A program made the position numbers and the translations under genes. Positions 8,828 to 18,474 of a DNA stretch of 64,000 bases are shown here, piece by piece (within the stretch, counting starts at the first letter, position 1; each line of letters opens with the position of its first letter). Origin of the DNA: Dyadobacter jiangsuensis (GTDB lineage: Bacteria > Bacteroidota > Bacteroidia > Cytophagales > Spirosomataceae); contig NZ_PYAS01000005.1 in the NCBI RefSeq assembly GCF_003014695.1, forward strand, positions 310,001-374,000, in the 5' to 3' direction. The notes beneath the pieces were generated by a model. The model saw only the letters and a program-made list of their open reading frames with translations, searched no databases and was not told the DNA's origin.

Positions 8828-8859
8828 AAGAGGGTAAGTATTGCACTTACCCTCTTTTT
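8828..8859 (+). terminator. Intrinsic terminator of secDF
   Basis: An inverted repeat AGAGGGTAAGT / ACTTACCCTCT with a 5-nt loop (8840-8844) followed by TTTTT. It begins 13 bp after the secDF stop. Confidence 0.85.
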
Positions 8860-8940
8860 CTTTGGTGTCTATACGTAGTTAGCAAATTTTCTTTTAGCTT
8901 TATCAGACCATCATTTCTACAACAACGAACCTAATAATAT

Positions 8941-10590
8941 ATGGCAAGTCAACTCTGGATTAAAAAACCTCTTGAAAAACTATTACACGAATCTACCGGA
9001 GAAGGTAACCAGCTGAAACGCACGCTGGGCCCCGGAAGCCTGGTGGCACTGGGAATCGGTGCGATCATCGGCGCGGGTCTTTTTTCCATCACGGGTGGGG
9101 CGGCTGCCAACCAGGCCGGTCCTGCTATCACCATCTCCTTTATCGTAGCGGCTTTGGGCTGTGCATTCGCCGGTCTTTGTTATGCCGAATTCGCTTCCAT
9201 GATCCCGGTTGCGGGTAGTGCGTACACCTATTCCTACGCCACCATGGGCGAGTTCATCGCATGGATCATCGGCTGGGACCTTGTATTGGAATATGCGGTA
9301 GGTGCCGCCACGGTAAGTATCAGCTGGAGCCGGTATTTAGTCAAGTTCTGCGAGGGGTTTGACGTCCATTTACCCGCGGCCCTCACGGTAGGCCCGTGGG
9401 ACGGCGGTGTGATCAACCTCCCCGCTATTTTCATTGTAATCCTGATGAGCTTGCTGCTCATGAAAGGAACCCAGGAAAGTGCATTGGTGAACGGTATCAT
9501 CGTAGGCTTGAAAGTAGCCGTTGTGATCATCTTCATCGTACTGGGCTGGAAATACATCAACGAATCTAACTACGTACCTTATATCCCGGATAACACGGGC
9601 AACTTCGGGGAATACGGTTTCAGCGGGATCATACGGGCCGCGGCGATCGTGTTTTTTGCCTACATCGGTTTCGACGCTGTGAGTACTGCGGCACAAGAGG
9701 CCAAAAACCCTAAGAAAGACATGCCGATCGGTATCCTCGGCTCATTGGTGATTTGTACCATTCTATATATCCTTTTTGCGCACGTAATGACCGGTGTAAC
9801 CAACTACACCACATTCAAAGGCCAGGACGGTATCGCACCGGTTGCAGTAGCGATTGAATCGATGGGTACGCCTGATGCCAGCGGCGCTATCCACCCTGAT
9901 TACCCGTGGTTGAACCGCGCGATCATCGTGGCGATCCTTGCAGGTTACGCTTCCGTGATCCTGGTAATGCTTTTGGGCCAAAGCCGTGTATTTTTCAGCA
10001 TGAGTAAAGACGGATTGCTGCCACGCGTATTCTCGGCCGTACACCCGAAATTCCAAACTCCGGTAAAGAACAACACCATGTTCCTCGTGTTCGTGAGCCT
10101 CTTTGCAGCATTCGTACCTGCGCGCGTCGTGGGTGAAATGACGAGTATCGGTACGCTGTTTGCATTTATCCTCGTTTGTATCGGCATCATCGTAATGCGC
10201 AAGCAAATGCCGGACGCGCCGCGTGCATTCAAAACACCACTCGTTCCGTTGGTTCCGATCCTCGGTATTTTCACTTGCTTCTTCATGATGGCGTTCCTGC
10301 CACTCGATACGTGGATCCGTCTGTTCGTGTGGATGATCATCGGTTTCGATGTGTATTTGTACTATGGAATCAAAAACAGCTTCCTGTCGAACAAACTGCC
10401 GGCTTCCATCGTCGCTGGTGGCAAAACCGTTGGAATCGTTGGAATCGTGCTGGCCGTGTTACTGGCCGCAATAGCCTACTTCCACCACGTGCAAACCGAC
10501 GGTACCGACACAGGCATTTACTACTTCTCGCTCGTCTTTGCCGCCATTCACATTGTGACTTTCGGTATGACACAGACCAGGAAGGCTTAA
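8941..10590 (+). CDS. APC-family amino acid permease
   Basis: A 549-residue polytopic inner-membrane transporter of the amino acid-polyamine-organocation superfamily, closest in pattern to the cationic amino acid transporter/YfnA group. The first membrane helix contains the APC signature GIGAIIGAGLFSITGG at about 39-54. Later segments include FAYIGFDAVSTAAQEAKNP (helix 6 to loop, about 238-256) and GQSRVFFSMSKDGLLP. At least twelve hydrophobic stretches are visible, with extra helices near the C-terminus. The substrate cannot be fixed from sequence. It is a single gene between the secDF terminator and its own hairpin at 10645-10679. Confidence 0.85.
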   Translation: MASQLWIKKPLEKLLHESTGEGNQLKRTLGPGSLVALGIGAIIGAGLFSITGGAAANQAGPAITISFIVAALGCAFAGLCYAEFASMIPVAGSAYTYSYATMGEFIAWIIGWDLVLEYAVGAATVSISWSRYLVKFCEGFDVHLPAALTVGPWDGGVINLPAIFIVILMSLLLMKGTQESALVNGIIVGLKVAVVIIFIVLGWKYINESNYVPYIPDNTGNFGEYGFSGIIRAAAIVFFAYIGFDAVSTAAQEAKNPKKDMPIGILGSLVICTILYILFAHVMTGVTNYTTFKGQDGIAPVAVAIESMGTPDASGAIHPDYPWLNRAIIVAILAGYASVILVMLLGQSRVFFSMSKDGLLPRVFSAVHPKFQTPVKNNTMFLVFVSLFAAFVPARVVGEMTSIGTLFAFILVCIGIIVMRKQMPDAPRAFKTPLVPLVPILGIFTCFFMMAFLPLDTWIRLFVWMIIGFDVYLYYGIKNSFLSNKLPASIVAGGKTVGIVGIVLAVLLAAIAYFHHVQTDGTDTGIYYFSLVFAAIHIVTFGMTQTRKA

Positions 10591-10644
10591 TTAGAAGGGG
10601 AAAAGGGAGGAAGGAGGAGGGACAAAGGAAAATCTATCAAAACA

Positions 10645-10679
10645 ATAACAGGCCATTCCGTTGCGGGATGGCCTGTTAT
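10645..10679. terminator. Bidirectional terminator between permease and lhgO
   Basis: A 16-bp stem (ATAACAGGCCATTCCG / CGGGATGGCCTGTTAT, one G-T wobble) with a TTG loop. It sits between convergent genes. The sequence is T-rich downstream on the minus strand (TTATTGTTTT), so it suits both directions. Confidence 0.75.
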
Positions 10680-10698
10680 CATTTATAGACAATTAATA

Positions 10699-11898
10699 TT
10701 AAAATCTCGACAACACTTTTTCCGAAACCGTTTGCCCAATGGACAATGACGATGTCGCGGCAGGTGAAGGCGCATTGCAGACATTGATAGCCGTCTTATT
10801 TTCAATGATCGAGAAATCGTCCAGCAAGCCGCCGTCGTAGTCGCACGCCTGTGCGCGTACGCCTGAGCCTCCGGGAATGAGGTCGTCGCTCTGGATTTCG
10901 GGAATGAGGCCTTGCAATGCTTTGGTGAATGCGGCTTTTGAAAAAGAGCGGTAATACTCGCCCAGCCCTGTACGCCAGTATTTCATCGCCACTTTCTGGA
11001 AACCTGGCCACGCGAGTGATTCAAGCATTTCGGGCACGTTAATATCCAGCTTCTTGTACCCTTCGCGTTTGAATGCAAATACCGCGTTGGGCCCCGCCTC
11101 GATACCTCCTTCGATCATGCGCGTAAAATGCACGCCCAGGAACGGGAAATTAGGGTCTGGGACAGGGTAAATGAGGTTTTTAACCAGGTAATGCTTCTCG
11201 GGACGGATCTTGTAATACTCTCCGCGAAAAGGGATAATGCGCACATTGATATTCTCAGGCTGGGTAAGCTGCGCTACTTTATCAGAATACAACCCTGCGC
11301 AATTCACCACCAATTTTGTTTCAAATATCTTTCCCGTAGCCGTTACCACTTCCGAGTGCGTGTTGCGGTTTTTTACGTCGGTTACCTTTTCGCCGAAACG
11401 TACTTCACCGTCCAGTTTCCGGAAGTTGTCGGCGTATTTCTCGCAAACCGTTTTATAATCGATAATACCGGTGTAGGGCACCCAAATGCCTTCCAGCCCC
11501 TTCACATGCGGCTCTATTTCCTTCATTTCCCCTTCCGAAATCATACGGTTTTGGGTCAATCCATTCTGATTTCCGCGTTCGAAGAGGTTCCGCAGCAATG
11601 GACGCTGCTCTTCGGAAGTGGCTACCACTATTTTACCACACAAATCATAAGCCACACCTTCCCTCTCGCAGAAATCAATGAGCATCTGGTAACCGCGGAT
11701 GCAGTTAGTCGCTTTCAGGCTGCCCGGTTTGTAGTACAATCCCGAGTGGATCACGCCGCTGTTATGGCCAGTCTGATGCTTGGCTACTTCATTTTCTTTT
11801 TCAAGCAGAAGCACTTTCAATGCAGGTTTCTGCTCCTTGATCCGGAGGGCTGTTGCGAGGCCTACAATGCCGCCGCCTATGATGGTAATGTCGTACAT
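10699..11898 (-). CDS. lhgO: L-2-hydroxyglutarate oxidase (LhgO family)
   Basis: A 399-residue FAD-dependent oxidoreductase. The N-terminus has the dinucleotide-binding motif IIGGGIVGLATAL at about 5-17, followed by KHQTGHNSGVIHSGLYYKPGS at about 39-59, diagnostic of the LhgO/L2HGDH branch of the DAO fold. The C-terminus carries GGSGVRAQACD. The enzyme oxidises L-2-hydroxyglutarate to 2-oxoglutarate and passes electrons to the respiratory chain at the membrane. The length is typical. It follows anmK by 23 bp on the same strand, so the two are probably co-transcribed, although their functions are unrelated. Confidence 0.9.
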   Translation of the reverse strand: MYDITIIGGGIVGLATALRIKEQKPALKVLLLEKENEVAKHQTGHNSGVIHSGLYYKPGSLKATNCIRGYQMLIDFCEREGVAYDLCGKIVVATSEEQRPLLRNLFERGNQNGLTQNRMISEGEMKEIEPHVKGLEGIWVPYTGIIDYKTVCEKYADNFRKLDGEVRFGEKVTDVKNRNTHSEVVTATGKIFETKLVVNCAGLYSDKVAQLTQPENINVRIIPFRGEYYKIRPEKHYLVKNLIYPVPDPNFPFLGVHFTRMIEGGIEAGPNAVFAFKREGYKKLDINVPEMLESLAWPGFQKVAMKYWRTGLGEYYRSFSKAAFTKALQGLIPEIQSDDLIPGGSGVRAQACDYDGGLLDDFSIIENKTAINVCNAPSPAATSSLSIGQTVSEKVLSRF

Positions 11899-11921
11899 AT
11901 ATTCAAATACTATTTCCTTAC

Positions 11922-13115
11922 TTAACCGGGGAAGGAGACTTTCCCCATCGAAACGCCCGGCACGCCTTGCTTTTCGCCGAAATACACGGCCTCGCCTGAT
12001 ACCGCCTCGTTAGCCAGTACTGCGAACAGTACCGCTTCTTTCGCATCGCCGGCTACACCGAGCTCATCGATCAGACGAATATTTTGGCTCAGTAACCTGC
12101 CTATCGCGCCCATCAGCACGGGATTATGAGCGCCGCCGCCGCTCGCATACACTTCAAATACTTCGCCGGAAGGCATGGCGTTGCGAATCGCCTCCGAGAT
12201 TGTCTCCGCGCTGAACCGCGTCAAGGTGGCAATCAGGTCGTTCGGTTCTATCACATTCCGGCCCGAAAGCTGCAATGCGTTCTTCACATAATCGACGCTG
12301 AACACTTCCGGACCCGTGGTTTTTGGAAATGGTTGTTCAAAAAATGACGATTCTTTGAGCGCTTTCAACAATGCTTCATCGATGGTCCCGCTTGCAGCAA
12401 TGCTGCCGTTTTCATCAAAAGCCTTCCCGAAATGCAGGCGCGTGAATGCGTCAATTAATGTATTTCCAGGGCCTGTATCTGTTGTAAAAACCAACGAGGC
12501 ATCGAGGTTACCAGGCAGGAATGTGAAATTGGCAATGCCGCCCATGTTCAGCAATATCCGGTTCTCTTCTTTTTGAGAAAACAGAAAGTAATCGCCGTAA
12601 ACAGCCAGCGGAGCGCCCTCACCTCCTGCTGCAATGTGTTTTTGCCTGAAATCACTCAGGGTTATGATCCCGGTTTTGACAGCAATATGGTCGCCGTCGC
12701 CGATTTGCAATGTGGCATTGGGAAAACCCGCTATCCCGTGCTGCTTTTGCGGAGCGTGGAATACGGTTTGTCCGTGGCTGGCGATCAAATCCACCTCCGA
12801 GGCATCAATCCGCCATTCGGCCAGGCATTCGAGGATCATCCGCCCGTGTTCCAGGCCGATGAAAGGGTTAAGCAAAACCAGTTGCTGAAAATCGATCTGC
12901 CTTTTGGCAAAAATCTCACGCACGGCGCTCCTGAAATCCTCCTCATAAGGCACCGTTTTGAAATGCTCCACTTTCAAATGCGTTTCCGGCCCGCTGCCTT
13001 CCGCACGGCAAAGTGCTACATCCAGCCCGTCGAGCGAAGTACCCGACATCAGCCCGATGATCCTGCGCGACGGCTTGCGGCTCGTCGCGTAAAGCTTTTC
13101 AACGTGTTCTTTCAC
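11922..13115 (-). CDS. anmK: Anhydro-N-acetylmuramic acid kinase
   Basis: A 397-residue AnmK, which opens the 1,6-anhydro ring of anhydro-MurNAc and phosphorylates it, recycling peptidoglycan fragments in the cytoplasm. The family motif GLMSGTSLDGLDVAL lies at about 22-36, ASHGQTVFH at about 112-120, NMGGIANFTFL in the middle, and TDTGPGNTLIDAF near 215. The sugar kinase/ASKHA fold and length match the family. It lies 69 bp downstream of ricT but is separated from it by a strong minus-strand terminator, so it probably has its own promoter and drives lhgO. Confidence 0.93.
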   Translation of the reverse strand: MKEHVEKLYATSRKPSRRIIGLMSGTSLDGLDVALCRAEGSGPETHLKVEHFKTVPYEEDFRSAVREIFAKRQIDFQQLVLLNPFIGLEHGRMILECLAEWRIDASEVDLIASHGQTVFHAPQKQHGIAGFPNATLQIGDGDHIAVKTGIITLSDFRQKHIAAGGEGAPLAVYGDYFLFSQKEENRILLNMGGIANFTFLPGNLDASLVFTTDTGPGNTLIDAFTRLHFGKAFDENGSIAASGTIDEALLKALKESSFFEQPFPKTTGPEVFSVDYVKNALQLSGRNVIEPNDLIATLTRFSAETISEAIRNAMPSGEVFEVYASGGGAHNPVLMGAIGRLLSQNIRLIDELGVAGDAKEAVLFAVLANEAVSGEAVYFGEKQGVPGVSMGKVSFPG

Positions 13116-13127
13116 AGATGGTAGTGC

Positions 13128-13164
13128 TAAAAAACGGGCCAGCCTTTGAGTGAGCTGGCCCGTT
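13128..13164 (-). terminator. Intrinsic terminator of the ricT-like gene
   Basis: An 11-bp stem AACGGGCCAGC / GCTGGCCCGTT (13133-13143 and 13154-13164). On the minus strand it is followed by a T run, corresponding to the A run 13129-13134. Confidence 0.85.
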
Positions 13165-13184
13165 CGGATTCGTTGGAAACTGTA

Positions 13185-14867
13185 TTACCCGTTATTTTCA
13201 CCTCCCGACGGTGTTCCATCGGGTTTTGGCCCTCCTCCGGAAGGCTGAGCACCATTCGGCTTCGGTCCTCTGTTGCGGTTTCGACTGTTCCGGTTTCCTT
13301 CGTTGTTATTTTTGTTTCCCTCGGGATTATTGCCTTTGTTCCGGGGTTCACCGCCTGGGTTATTGTTACCCTTATTTCTTGGCTCGCCACCCTGGTTATT
13401 GCCCCGGTTACGCTGGCCTTCGTTCGGGTTATTACCTCTGTTACGAGGTTCTTCACCCTGCGTATTGCCTTTGTTCTGACGTTCCTCTCCAAGGTTATTC
13501 CCACGGTTTCCGGCCTCTTCGCCCTGGTTATTGCCACGGTTCCTCGGTCCTTCGCCGTGGTTGTTACCGCGGTTACGTCCCTCGTTCCCCTGGTTATTGC
13601 CCCGATTTCGCTGGTTTTGGTTATTCCCTTTGTTCTGAGGCGCATTACCCGCATTTTCCGCGCTGGCATTTACAGCTTCGTTTCCTCCACCTTCACCAGC
13701 ACTGTTTTCAGGGCCGTTTCCACGGTTTTTGCCCGAGCGGTTCTTCTTCTTTTTCTTTTTCTTCTGCTCGTCGCTGTATTTCTTGTCGAGGTTTTCGAGG
13801 TCGCTGTTAAGTTTGCCCGGTACCTTGTCGACACCTTTTTCAGGCTCCGGCGTCAGAATTTCGAGCGATTCAGGGATAATCTCCTTTTTATTCAACTCAA
13901 TGATTTCCAAAACCTTGTCGATAGGCACAGGATACCAGTTCGTGTCCTTATCAAACCCGAACCACATGATTTTCTTGAAGATATCCGTCTTCTGCAAGGT
14001 CGCAACGCCCTTCTTGGTTTTCAGTGGCGCGTCCACCGTCGGAATATCCCGCAGTGCATCGATGTACGTTTCGAGTTCGTAGTTCAGGCAGCATTTCAGT
14101 CTTCCGCATTGGCCCGACAGTTTCGCCGGGTTCAATGAAAGGTTCTGATAACGCGCCGCAGCGGTTGAAATATTCTTGAAATCGGTCAGCCAGGTCGAGC
14201 AGCAAAGTTCGCGCCCGCAGGAGCCCAGTCCGCCGAGGCGACTTGCTTCCTGTCTGAGGCTGATCTGCCGCATTTCGATCCGTACCTTGAACTCCGAAGC
14301 CAGCATTTTGATCAGCTCCCGGAAATCCACCCGCTCTTCCGACGAATAGTAGAAAGTCGTCTTGGTATTATCCGACTGGTATTCCACGTCCGAAAGCTTC
14401 ATATTGAGCTTCATTTCCCGGATAATCTCGCGCGTACGGTAGAGCGTGGGCATTTCGCGCGCCATCGCCTGCGTGAACTTGTCGAGATCTTTCTCCGTCG
14501 CAATGCGGTAGATCACGTGCAGGTCGTCGTTGATCTGGACATTCTTGCGCTTCATTTGAAGGCGCACGAGCTCTCCCTGCAACGATACCGTTCCAATATG
14601 CTGGCCGGAAGCCATTTCACACACCACATAGTCGCCTGTGATGAATTCCAGCTGATTTATATTCCGGAAATATTCCTTTCTGCCTCCTTTGAACTTGACT
14701 TCGATTACATCAAAACGCTGTCCGGTCGGCACGTCCATGTGACTGAGCCAATCGAACACATTCATTTTATTGCATCCGCCTGTTCCGCAGCTTCCTTTAC
14801 TTCCACACCCCGCGACGGCCGTACCGTTAGTACCGCAGCCCCCGGATGAACATGATCCACATCCCAT
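13185..14867 (-). CDS. ricT: PSP1/RicT-family protein with Cys-rich head and repeat tail
   Basis: A 560-residue PSP1-domain protein. In Bacillus the relative RicT (YaaT) is part of the FeS-containing RicAFT complex that acts on RNase Y and on development; the role in Bacteroidota is not established. The core (about 45-330) contains the two hallmark clusters CGRELCC (217-223) and CGRLKCC (254-260). The first 33 residues are rich in Gly, Ser and Cys, with Cys at 3, 6, 11, 21, 27 and 32. After a poly-Lys stretch (369-375) comes an Asn/Gly/Arg-rich tail with about nine 11-residue units (412-517). It lies 15 bp downstream of purD. Confidence 0.85.
   Translation of the reverse strand: MGCGSCSSGGCGTNGTAVAGCGSKGSCGTGGCNKMNVFDWLSHMDVPTGQRFDVIEVKFKGGRKEYFRNINQLEFITGDYVVCEMASGQHIGTVSLQGELVRLQMKRKNVQINDDLHVIYRIATEKDLDKFTQAMAREMPTLYRTREIIREMKLNMKLSDVEYQSDNTKTTFYYSSEERVDFRELIKMLASEFKVRIEMRQISLRQEASRLGGLGSCGRELCCSTWLTDFKNISTAAARYQNLSLNPAKLSGQCGRLKCCLNYELETYIDALRDIPTVDAPLKTKKGVATLQKTDIFKKIMWFGFDKDTNWYPVPIDKVLEIIELNKKEIIPESLEILTPEPEKGVDKVPGKLNSDLENLDKKYSDEQKKKKKKKNRSGKNRGNGPENSAGEGGGNEAVNASAENAGNAPQNKGNNQNQRNRGNNQGNEGRNRGNNHGEGPRNRGNNQGEEAGNRGNNLGEERQNKGNTQGEEPRNRGNNPNEGQRNRGNNQGGEPRNKGNNNPGGEPRNKGNNPEGNKNNNEGNRNSRNRNRGPKPNGAQPSGGGPKPDGTPSGGENNG
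13317..13634 (-). repeat. 33-bp coding tandem repeat in the ricT-like tail
   Basis: Encodes about nine units of an 11-residue motif, consensus RNRGNNQGEEP, at residues 412-517 of the 13185-14867 protein. Unit length is kept almost exactly, with one extra residue (NNN) near the end, so it is an in-frame coding minisatellite. Confidence 0.85.
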
Positions 14868-14882
14868 AATTACTCCGCTTCA

Positions 14883-16172
14883 TCAATCGTTATAACGAAT
14901 TAAATCCACGCCAATATCGTGCCGGAAATACTTTCCTTCGTATTGCACTGCCTGTGCAGCCCGCTGTGACTTGTGCACTGCGTTTTCGAGGGAATTGGCC
15001 AGGCCTGTGAGGGCCATTACCCGTCCTCCGTTCGTCACGACTTCGGCGTTTGCATTAAAAGTGGTTCCTGCATGGAATACATGCACATCTTCCACTTTGT
15101 CTGTTCCCGAAATCACTTTTCCTTTTTCGTAATCTTCGGGATAACCGCCCGACACTACCACAGTCGTTACGGCCACTTGCGGTGAGATCTGCAAATCAAA
15201 ATCTTGCAGGGTACCTTTGGCCGTCGATGCCATGAGCATCGCAAAATCCGACTGGATACGCGGGACTACTACTTCGGTTTCGGGATCGCCCATCCGGACG
15301 TTGTATTCAATCACATAAGGCTCGCCTTTGATGTTCATCAGGCCGATGAAGATAAAGCCCACGTATTTGATTCCTTCGCTTTGAAGGCCGAATAATGTAG
15401 GTTTCACCACCTTCTCCTCTACCTTTCTGATAAAGTTTGCATCCGCAAACACGACGGGCGACACCGCGCCCATTCCACCCGTGTTCAGGCCTGTATCGTT
15501 CTCGCCGATCCGCTTGTAATCCTTCGCTTCGGGGAGAATTTTGTAATGCTCACCATCAGTAAGCACAAAAACCGACAATTCTATCCCTTTCAGGAATTGC
15601 TCAATCACAACTTTATTACCAGCCTTACCGAATTTGCCGTCCAGCAGCATTTCGCGGAATGCCTGTGTAGCGTCGGAATGCTTCTCGGCGATGATCACGC
15701 CTTTGCCTGCCGCGAGGCCGTCAGCTTTCAATACGATCGGCAGCGAATGGTTTTCGAGGTATTCCAAACCCACCTCGAGGTCTTCGGCAGTAAATGTGCG
15801 CGAAGCGGCTGTTGGAATGCCGTATTTATCCATAAACTGCTTCGAGAAGTCCTTGCTTCCTTCGAGCTGCGCACCGGCTTTGTCGGGGCCGATGATCCGC
15901 ACCTTCGAAAGGTCTTCGCGTGCATTGAAATAATCTACAACCCCATTTACCAGCGGTTCTTCGGGGCCTACGATCACGAGTTCGATGTTATTTTCAATTA
16001 CCGCGTTGGCAATGGCGTCAAAATCGTTGTAAGAAATGGATAGGTTCGTTGCTATGCCCGCTGTTCCGGCGTTTCCGGGAGCCATAAATAAGGTATCGCA
16101 AAGAGGGCTTTGGGCTATTTTCCAGGCAAAAGCGTGTTCTCTTCCGCCCGATCCCAAGATGAGTATGTTCAT
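14883..16172 (-). CDS. purD: Phosphoribosylamine--glycine ligase
   Basis: A 429-residue GAR synthetase, which joins phosphoribosylamine and glycine in the second step of purine synthesis using ATP. The N-terminal domain begins MNILILGSGGREHAFAWKIA, the family signature. The ATP-grasp region contains PIVLKADGLAAGKGVIIAE (about 145-163) and later NVRMGDPETEVVVPR (about 292-306), the conserved PurD pattern. Full length. It is 54 bp downstream of recQ and 15 bp upstream of ricT on the same strand, suggesting a recQ-purD-ricT unit ended by the 13128 terminator. Confidence 0.96.
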   Translation of the reverse strand: MNILILGSGGREHAFAWKIAQSPLCDTLFMAPGNAGTAGIATNLSISYNDFDAIANAVIENNIELVIVGPEEPLVNGVVDYFNAREDLSKVRIIGPDKAGAQLEGSKDFSKQFMDKYGIPTAASRTFTAEDLEVGLEYLENHSLPIVLKADGLAAGKGVIIAEKHSDATQAFREMLLDGKFGKAGNKVVIEQFLKGIELSVFVLTDGEHYKILPEAKDYKRIGENDTGLNTGGMGAVSPVVFADANFIRKVEEKVVKPTLFGLQSEGIKYVGFIFIGLMNIKGEPYVIEYNVRMGDPETEVVVPRIQSDFAMLMASTAKGTLQDFDLQISPQVAVTTVVVSGGYPEDYEKGKVISGTDKVEDVHVFHAGTTFNANAEVVTNGGRVMALTGLANSLENAVHKSQRAAQAVQYEGKYFRHDIGVDLIRYND

Positions 16173-16226
16173 AACTGGTTTTAAAAATTCAAAATATACT
16201 GATTGTCCGGCAAGTACTCCGGGGTG

Positions 16227-18440
16227 CTAGTTGGCTAGTTCCGACAAAAACTTGATCCGCATCAGCCGCAATTCTTCTTCGCTGACCTCCTCGCCCTCGA
16301 ATTCGTTTAGCGCAGTGGCGATATTGTCGGTTTCGGCGGTCATAAAATAATCGTAAATATCCTGCTGCCGCTCACGGTCGATCACCTGGTTGATGTAATA
16401 ATCCAGGTTGAGTTTCGTACCGGAGTAGCAAATATGCTCTACTTCCTCGATCACATCGGCCAGCGCCAGGTCCTTCACTTCGGCGATCTCGTCGAGGCTT
16501 ACCTTCCTGTCGACCTGCTGGATGATGAAAATCTTGATTTTGGATTTGTTAACCGTGGATTTAATCACCACGTCCTTCGCCGTTTCAATCTCGTTTTCCT
16601 CTACATAACGGGAAATGAGTTCGATAAACGGTCGGCCGAACTTCTGCACCTTACCCATTCCAACGCCGTTGATCTGCGCCATTTCCTGTTGGGTAGTAGG
16701 ATAAGTAGTGGCCATCTCTTCCATCGACGGGTCCTGGAAGATCACGTACGGCGGCAGATTTTTCTCCTTCGCCACCTTCTTGCGCAATGCTTTGAGCATT
16801 CCGAGCAATGCCTCGTCGTACGCATGTGCGCTTCCGTTGCCATTCACGGCGTCCTTATCGTCGTCCTCTGTCTTCACTTCCTCCTCATCGAAGTTGTGAT
16901 CTTTCTGAAGTGTGATCGGATAAGGATCGTTCAGGTATTTGGCACCTTTTTCACCCAGCCTGATCACCCCGTAGTTCTCGATATCCTTCTCGAGGTAGTT
17001 CAGGATCACGAGCTGGCGGATGGCCGATACCCAGTAGTCGCGTGATTCATTCAGTTCCAATCCTTTGCCAAAAACTTCCAGCTGGTCGTGCTCGTAGCTT
17101 TTCACATACTGGTTGTCGGTGGCGGTCAGCAAATCGGCAATGTGGTCGGCGTCGAAACGCTGTTCTGTAAGTGCTACCGATTTGAGGATCAGGATCACGT
17201 CATCCTGCACTTTGATCCGCTCGGTATGCTTGTTACAATTGTCGCAGTACCCGCAGTCTTTCTCGAGGTATTCCCCGAAATAGCTCAGCAGTTGCCGGCG
17301 ACGGCACACGCCCAGCGTTGAGTAGGCCACCATTTCGTTCAGCAAATGGCGTGCATTATCGCGTTCGGTAACGGTTTTGTCCTTGTTGAACTTTTCAAGC
17401 TTCTGAATGTCGTCGTAGCTGTAAAACATCAGACAGTTACCTTCCAGTCCGTCACGACCTGCGCGGCCTGTTTCCTGGTAATAGCCTTCGAGCGACTTGG
17501 GCACGTCGTAGTGGATCACAAAACGCACATCCGGCTTGTCGATACCCATCCCGAATGCGATCGTCGCCACGATCACGTCGCATTCCTCGTTCAGGAACGC
17601 GTCCTGGTTCGCCATACGCGTATTGGCGTCGAGGCCCGCATGGTACGGTAATGCACGTACGTCGTTGACATTCAAAAGCTCCGCTACCTCTTCCACCGTT
17701 TTCCGACTCAGGCAATACACAATGCCTGACTTTCCTTTGTTGTTGCGGATATAGCGGATAAGCTGCTTTTTAATATCCTTTTTCGGGCGGATTTCGTAGT
17801 AAAGGTTTTTACGGTTAAAAGAAGATTTAAACGTTTCGGCCTCCTCCATTTGCAGGTTTTTACGGATATCCTGCTGCACTTTCGGCGTAGCCGTGGCTGT
17901 GAGCGCGATAATGGGCAGCTTGCCGATGTTCTCGATAATTCCGTAAATGCGGCGGTATTCCGGGCGGAAATCGTGGCCCCATTCCGAAATACAATGCGCC
18001 TCGTCGATGGCTACGAACGAGATCTTTACTTTTTTGAGGAAATCGAGGTTATCTTCTTTTGTGAGCGATTCAGGGGCAATATAGAGCAGTTTGAGGCTTC
18101 CGTCGAGCGCATCGGTTTTGACACGCGTCATTTCGGCTTTGGTAAGCGTGGAATTCAGGAATTGAGCATTGATACCGAACGCAGTAAGCTGATCGACCTG
18201 GTTTTTCATCAGGGCGATCAATGGGGAAATCACGATCGTCAGTCCGTCGCTGACAAGGGCAGGAAGCTGGTAGCAGAGTGACTTACCTGCGCCCGTGGGC
18301 ATAATGACGAATGTATTTTTACCTAAAAGTATATTTTGTATGATAACTTCCTGATCTCCGCGGAATTGACTGTATCCAAATATTTCTTTAAGCTTCCCTT
18401 TTAATGTGTCGGTTACGACTTTATCAACCTGCTGTACCAT
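16227..18440 (-). CDS. recQ: ATP-dependent DNA helicase RecQ
   Basis: A 737-residue superfamily-2 helicase for recombination and repair. Helicase motif I is MPTGAGKSLCYQLP (about 47-60), motif II is DEAHCISEWGHDFRPEY with the aromatic-rich RecQ loop, and the second RecA domain has GRAGRDGLEG. The zinc-binding part has C-X16-C-X2-C-X2-C spacing ending in CGYCDNC. A winged-helix RQC region and an HRDC-like domain (around 540-620, PPYVIFQDPSMEEMA) follow, and then a C-terminal extension of about 110 residues. It is the first gene of the minus-strand run and is divergent from the isomerase gene. Confidence 0.95.
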   Translation of the reverse strand: MVQQVDKVVTDTLKGKLKEIFGYSQFRGDQEVIIQNILLGKNTFVIMPTGAGKSLCYQLPALVSDGLTIVISPLIALMKNQVDQLTAFGINAQFLNSTLTKAEMTRVKTDALDGSLKLLYIAPESLTKEDNLDFLKKVKISFVAIDEAHCISEWGHDFRPEYRRIYGIIENIGKLPIIALTATATPKVQQDIRKNLQMEEAETFKSSFNRKNLYYEIRPKKDIKKQLIRYIRNNKGKSGIVYCLSRKTVEEVAELLNVNDVRALPYHAGLDANTRMANQDAFLNEECDVIVATIAFGMGIDKPDVRFVIHYDVPKSLEGYYQETGRAGRDGLEGNCLMFYSYDDIQKLEKFNKDKTVTERDNARHLLNEMVAYSTLGVCRRRQLLSYFGEYLEKDCGYCDNCNKHTERIKVQDDVILILKSVALTEQRFDADHIADLLTATDNQYVKSYEHDQLEVFGKGLELNESRDYWVSAIRQLVILNYLEKDIENYGVIRLGEKGAKYLNDPYPITLQKDHNFDEEEVKTEDDDKDAVNGNGSAHAYDEALLGMLKALRKKVAKEKNLPPYVIFQDPSMEEMATTYPTTQQEMAQINGVGMGKVQKFGRPFIELISRYVEENEIETAKDVVIKSTVNKSKIKIFIIQQVDRKVSLDEIAEVKDLALADVIEEVEHICYSGTKLNLDYYINQVIDRERQQDIYDYFMTAETDNIATALNEFEGEEVSEEELRLMRIKFLSELAN

Positions 18441-18474
18441 ACTCTGTTCACAAAATGGTTATTCCAAACTTCCC

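Noticed and set aside
11128..11925. 265-codon plus-strand frame opposite lhgO
   Set aside because: No recognisable domain, and fully covered by a clear LhgO reading on the other strand.
13317..13634. CRISPR-like 33-bp periodicity
   Set aside because: The period is an 11-codon coding repeat in frame, with no unique spacers.
13146..14138. 330-codon plus-strand frame opposite the ricT-like gene
   Set aside because: The hydrophobic, repeated protein is the reverse reading of the Asn/Gly/Arg repeat tail. The minus frame has the conserved PSP1 motifs.
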